From positions 1 through 64,000 of the forward strand of contig JBGAUW010000005.1 of NCBI GenBank assembly GCA_044228435.1: a stretch of DNA of 64,000 nt. The letters are read 5' to 3'. The translations under genes and the position numbers were made by a program. Source of the DNA: Bog-950 sp044228435 (GTDB taxonomy: Bacteria; Bacteroidota; Bacteroidia; Chitinophagales; LD1). This document shows, piece by piece, positions 62,318 to 64,000 of this stretch (its first letter is position 1; every line of letters begins with the position of its first letter). The notes under the pieces were generated by a model. The model was not told the DNA's origin and ran no database searches. It worked only from the letters and a program-made list of their open reading frames with translations.

Positions 62318-62821
62318 CTAATTAATGCCCATTTTCTTTTTTACCAGTTCGGTTACATCGCCCGTTTCGGGGTGATAGGCTACCGAGCCGGTTGCAATAT
62401 CGAAAATATAGGTATATCCGTTCTCTTTGGCCACCGACTGTACTATTTTAAGGTACTTATCGTTCAGTGGCTTCATTAGCTTACCCTGCAGTTTTTCAAT
62501 TTCGCCCTGCGCTGTTCCTTCAAACCCCTGTATGGCCTGCTGCAGACTGTCTACTTCTCTCATCCGCTCTTCGCGAACCGCTTCCATCATGCTCATGCCA
62601 TAGTCGTTCAGCTCTTTACCTTTGCGTTCGTAATCCTCATACATCCGCTGCAGCTGTAAAGCATATTGCTTTTTTTTGTTTTCTACAGTTGCATTCAACT
62701 GCTTAAACTCAGGCATTGCATCCAGTATATCGCTGCTGTTTATATGCCCGTACTTTTGCTGCGCAAAAACGTTGCTGTTACATGCAAATAACAATAAACC
62801 TATCACCAGCACTTTATTCAT
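62318..62821 (-). CDS. OmpH/Skp periplasmic chaperone (2 of 3)
   Basis: A 167-residue paralogue: signal peptide (ending SNVFAQ), KYGHINSSDILDAMPEFKQL, coiled coil, YTYIFDIATGSVAYHPE near the end. It ends at the conserved core without the Pro/Ala tail of copy 1. It stands 23 bp upstream of copy 1. Confidence 0.9.
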   Translation of the reverse strand: MNKVLVIGLLLFACNSNVFAQQKYGHINSSDILDAMPEFKQLNATVENKKKQYALQLQRMYEDYERKGKELNDYGMSMMEAVREERMREVDSLQQAIQGFEGTAQGEIEKLQGKLMKPLNDKYLKIVQSVAKENGYTYIFDIATGSVAYHPETGDVTELVKKKMGIN

Positions 62822-62854
62822 TGGGGCGCAAATATATATTTTTGGACTTTAATG

Positions 62855-63385
62855 CTAATTCTTAGGCTTTAAGCTAATACCCAGGGCGGCCAAAATATCG
62901 TCGCTTTTATTAAACCGGTCGCTGGCATATAGCATACTTGGGCCGCTGCTGCGGTCAAAAATAAAATCGAGCCCTTTAGCTATGGCGTATTTTTGCACCT
63001 CGTTATAAATTTTATCCTGTATGGGCTTTATCAGCTCCTGGCGCTTTTTAAACAGCTCGCCGTTAGGGCCAAACTTAGCCTTTTGAAACTCCTTTACTTC
63101 TTTCTCTTTTGTTTCTATTTCCTTCATTTTCTGCTGTTTCATGGGCTCGGTCATAAGCACCTGCTCTGCCTGAAACTGCTTGTACATATCATCTACACCC
63201 TTCATTTTCCCTTCTACATCCTTTTGCCAGCCCTCGGCTATTTTATCAAGCTGTTTTTGCGCCTCGGTGTATGATGGCATTTTATCCAGCATATACTCCA
63301 TATCTACATAAGCAAACTTTTGGGCATAGGTAGATGCGCTGATAAACAAAACAAACAGGGCGGCTATCACTTTTTTCGTACTCAT
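62855..63385 (-). CDS. OmpH/Skp periplasmic chaperone (3 of 3)
   Basis: A 176-residue, more divergent paralogue: signal peptide (ending ASTYAQ), FAYVDMEYMLDKMPSYTEAQ, coiled coil with QQKMKEIETKEKEVKEFQKA, LDFIFDRSSGPSMLYASDRF at the end, the form seen in the copy nearest BamA. It is separated from bamA by 139 bp that hold a REP-like element. Confidence 0.9.
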   Translation of the reverse strand: MSTKKVIAALFVLFISASTYAQKFAYVDMEYMLDKMPSYTEAQKQLDKIAEGWQKDVEGKMKGVDDMYKQFQAEQVLMTEPMKQQKMKEIETKEKEVKEFQKAKFGPNGELFKKRQELIKPIQDKIYNEVQKYAIAKGLDFIFDRSSGPSMLYASDRFNKSDDILAALGISLKPKN

Positions 63386-63485
63386 GGTTTTATATTTTTT
63401 GCTGTATGACCAATTATATTGCCAAAAGAAAAACGATGGTTGTAATTTTCACAATTGCTAACTAATTCTCCGACAACGTTCAGTT

Positions 63486-63517
63486 ATGACATCCCCTTCG
63501 ACTACGCTCAGGGTGAC
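63486..63517. repeat. REP-like intergenic element
   Basis: CCTTCGACTACGCTCAGGGT with flanks TGACATCC and GACGTA lies between bamA and ompH. It holds the CTTCGACTACGCTCAGG core that I know as a widespread extragenic repeat in many bacterial genomes, and has imperfect outer inverted repeats. No second copy was seen in this window. Confidence 0.5.
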
Positions 63518-63524
63518 GTATCTA

Positions 63525-64000
63525 TTAATCCGGTTCGCGGCCCAAAATAATTCTGAACTTACCGTATTTACTGAAAATGTTGTTTCCGCTAACCGGGCCG
63601 TAGGCTCCCTTATCAATACCAAAGCCATAATCGAAGCCCAACAAGCCAAACATAGGCAAAAATACACGCACACCGGCACCTACTGATTTAGCCAGTTGGT
63701 AAGGCTTGTAATCGCGTATACTCATCCAATAGTTACCGGCATCGGCAAATATAAGGGCATAAATAGTAGCCGACTGGTTAAGCGATATAGGGTAGCGAAG
63801 TTCCATAGAGAACTTATTATAAATAGGGGCACCACCCTGCGGCGTTAATACATCGTAACCGCGGAACGATACGATATCGCGGCCTAATTGCGTTCCCGCA
63901 TTCAGGTTGCTCAATCCATCGCCACCAAACTCTATCCGCTCAAACGGCGATAAGCCTACGCGTTTGTTGTATACACCCAAAAACGCCATGTTGGCCGATG
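63525..64000 (-). CDS. bamA: BamA outer-membrane assembly factor, C-terminal part (5' end outside window)
   Basis: The frame enters from the window edge and is open through to a stop at 63525, about 158 residues. It is the end of an Omp85 barrel: DIVSFRGYDVLTP (the start of the conserved L6 loop region), FSMELRYPISLNQSATIYALIF, SVGAGVRVFLPMFGLLGFDYGF and a C-terminal KFRIILGREPD. BamA folds beta-barrel proteins into the outer membrane. The OmpH chaperones that feed it lie just downstream. Confidence 0.92.
   Translation of the reverse strand, partial: SANMAFLGVYNKRVGLSPFERIEFGGDGLSNLNAGTQLGRDIVSFRGYDVLTPQGGAPIYNKFSMELRYPISLNQSATIYALIFADAGNYWMSIRDYKPYQLAKSVGAGVRVFLPMFGLLGFDYGFGIDKGAYGPVSGNNIFSKYGKFRIILGREPD

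Noticed and set aside
63486..63686. Plus-strand frame starting in the REP-like element
   Set aside because: It runs antisense to the conserved end of bamA and has no supporting features.
1..64000. tRNA, rRNA, CRISPR, prophage or insertion sequence
   Set aside because: Reading the longer gaps (for example 3078-3381, 33655-33954, 47684-47904) gave no tRNA-like folds, array spacing, integrase or transposase pattern.

Overview
The window reads as a chromosomal segment of a Bacteroidota bacterium. Signs of this are type IX secretion C-terminal sorting domains on three secreted enzymes, a TonB-dependent receptor with a CarboxypepD_reg-like N-terminus, the BamA / three OmpH / murI block, the acpP-fabF-rnc block, and promoters of the Bacteroidota form (TTTG, about 19-20 nt, TAnnTTTG). 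Nothing fixes genus or species. I saw no rRNA, tRNA, CRISPR array, transposase or prophage gene.

Region 1 (about 1-37.3 kb) is a large accessory locus for a surface or exported glycoconjugate or lipid-linked product. It is bracketed by two inverted paralogous GT-A-like glycosyltransferases (1-1029 minus, truncated by the window edge; 35070-36281 plus). Inside are two UbiA-type prenyltransferases, a methyltransferase, an AsnB-type amidotransferase, two GT2 enzymes, a GT-C-like membrane protein, a flippase-like LPG_synthase_TM protein, a Wzt-like ATPase with a Wzt C-domain and a Wzm-like permease 14 kb away. There are also a NeuD-like acyltransferase, an SDR next to a DprE1-like flavoprotein, a WbpG-like sugar amidotransferase paired with a nitrilase-family protein, and a GDP-mannose 3,5-epimerase. 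The standout is 9.1-21.9 kb: six predicted non-heme Fe(II)/2-oxoglutarate oxygenases (four PhyH family, one WelO5-like, one aspartyl/asparaginyl beta-hydroxylase type), mixed with a lipase-maturation-factor-like membrane protein and small lipoproteins. The most economical reading is an undescribed pathway that builds, repeatedly oxidises and exports a lipid-anchored product. The product itself cannot be read from the sequence.

Region 2 (37.3-44.9 kb) is a secretion cassette: two paralogous alpha/beta-hydrolase-fold proteins with T9SS tails flank a TonB-dependent receptor, followed by a T9SS-tailed SGNH hydrolase. One hydrolase paralogue has Asn where the other has its nucleophilic Ser.

Region 3 (45-50.9 kb) is mostly core metabolism: ctaA, a small unknown gene, an MFS transporter, acpP, fabF and rnc, with a ParE/RelE-type toxin-antitoxin pair inserted between fabF and rnc. 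Region 4 (50.9-59.6 kb) has a TolC/HlyD efflux pair, DinB-like genes, an Mpo1-like protein, a small wHTH-regulated membrane-protein operon with a repeated candidate operator, and DUF1361 and DUF4173 membrane proteins. Region 5 (59.6-64 kb) is a secreted thioredoxin-like protein, murI, three tandem OmpH/Skp chaperones and the 3' end of bamA.
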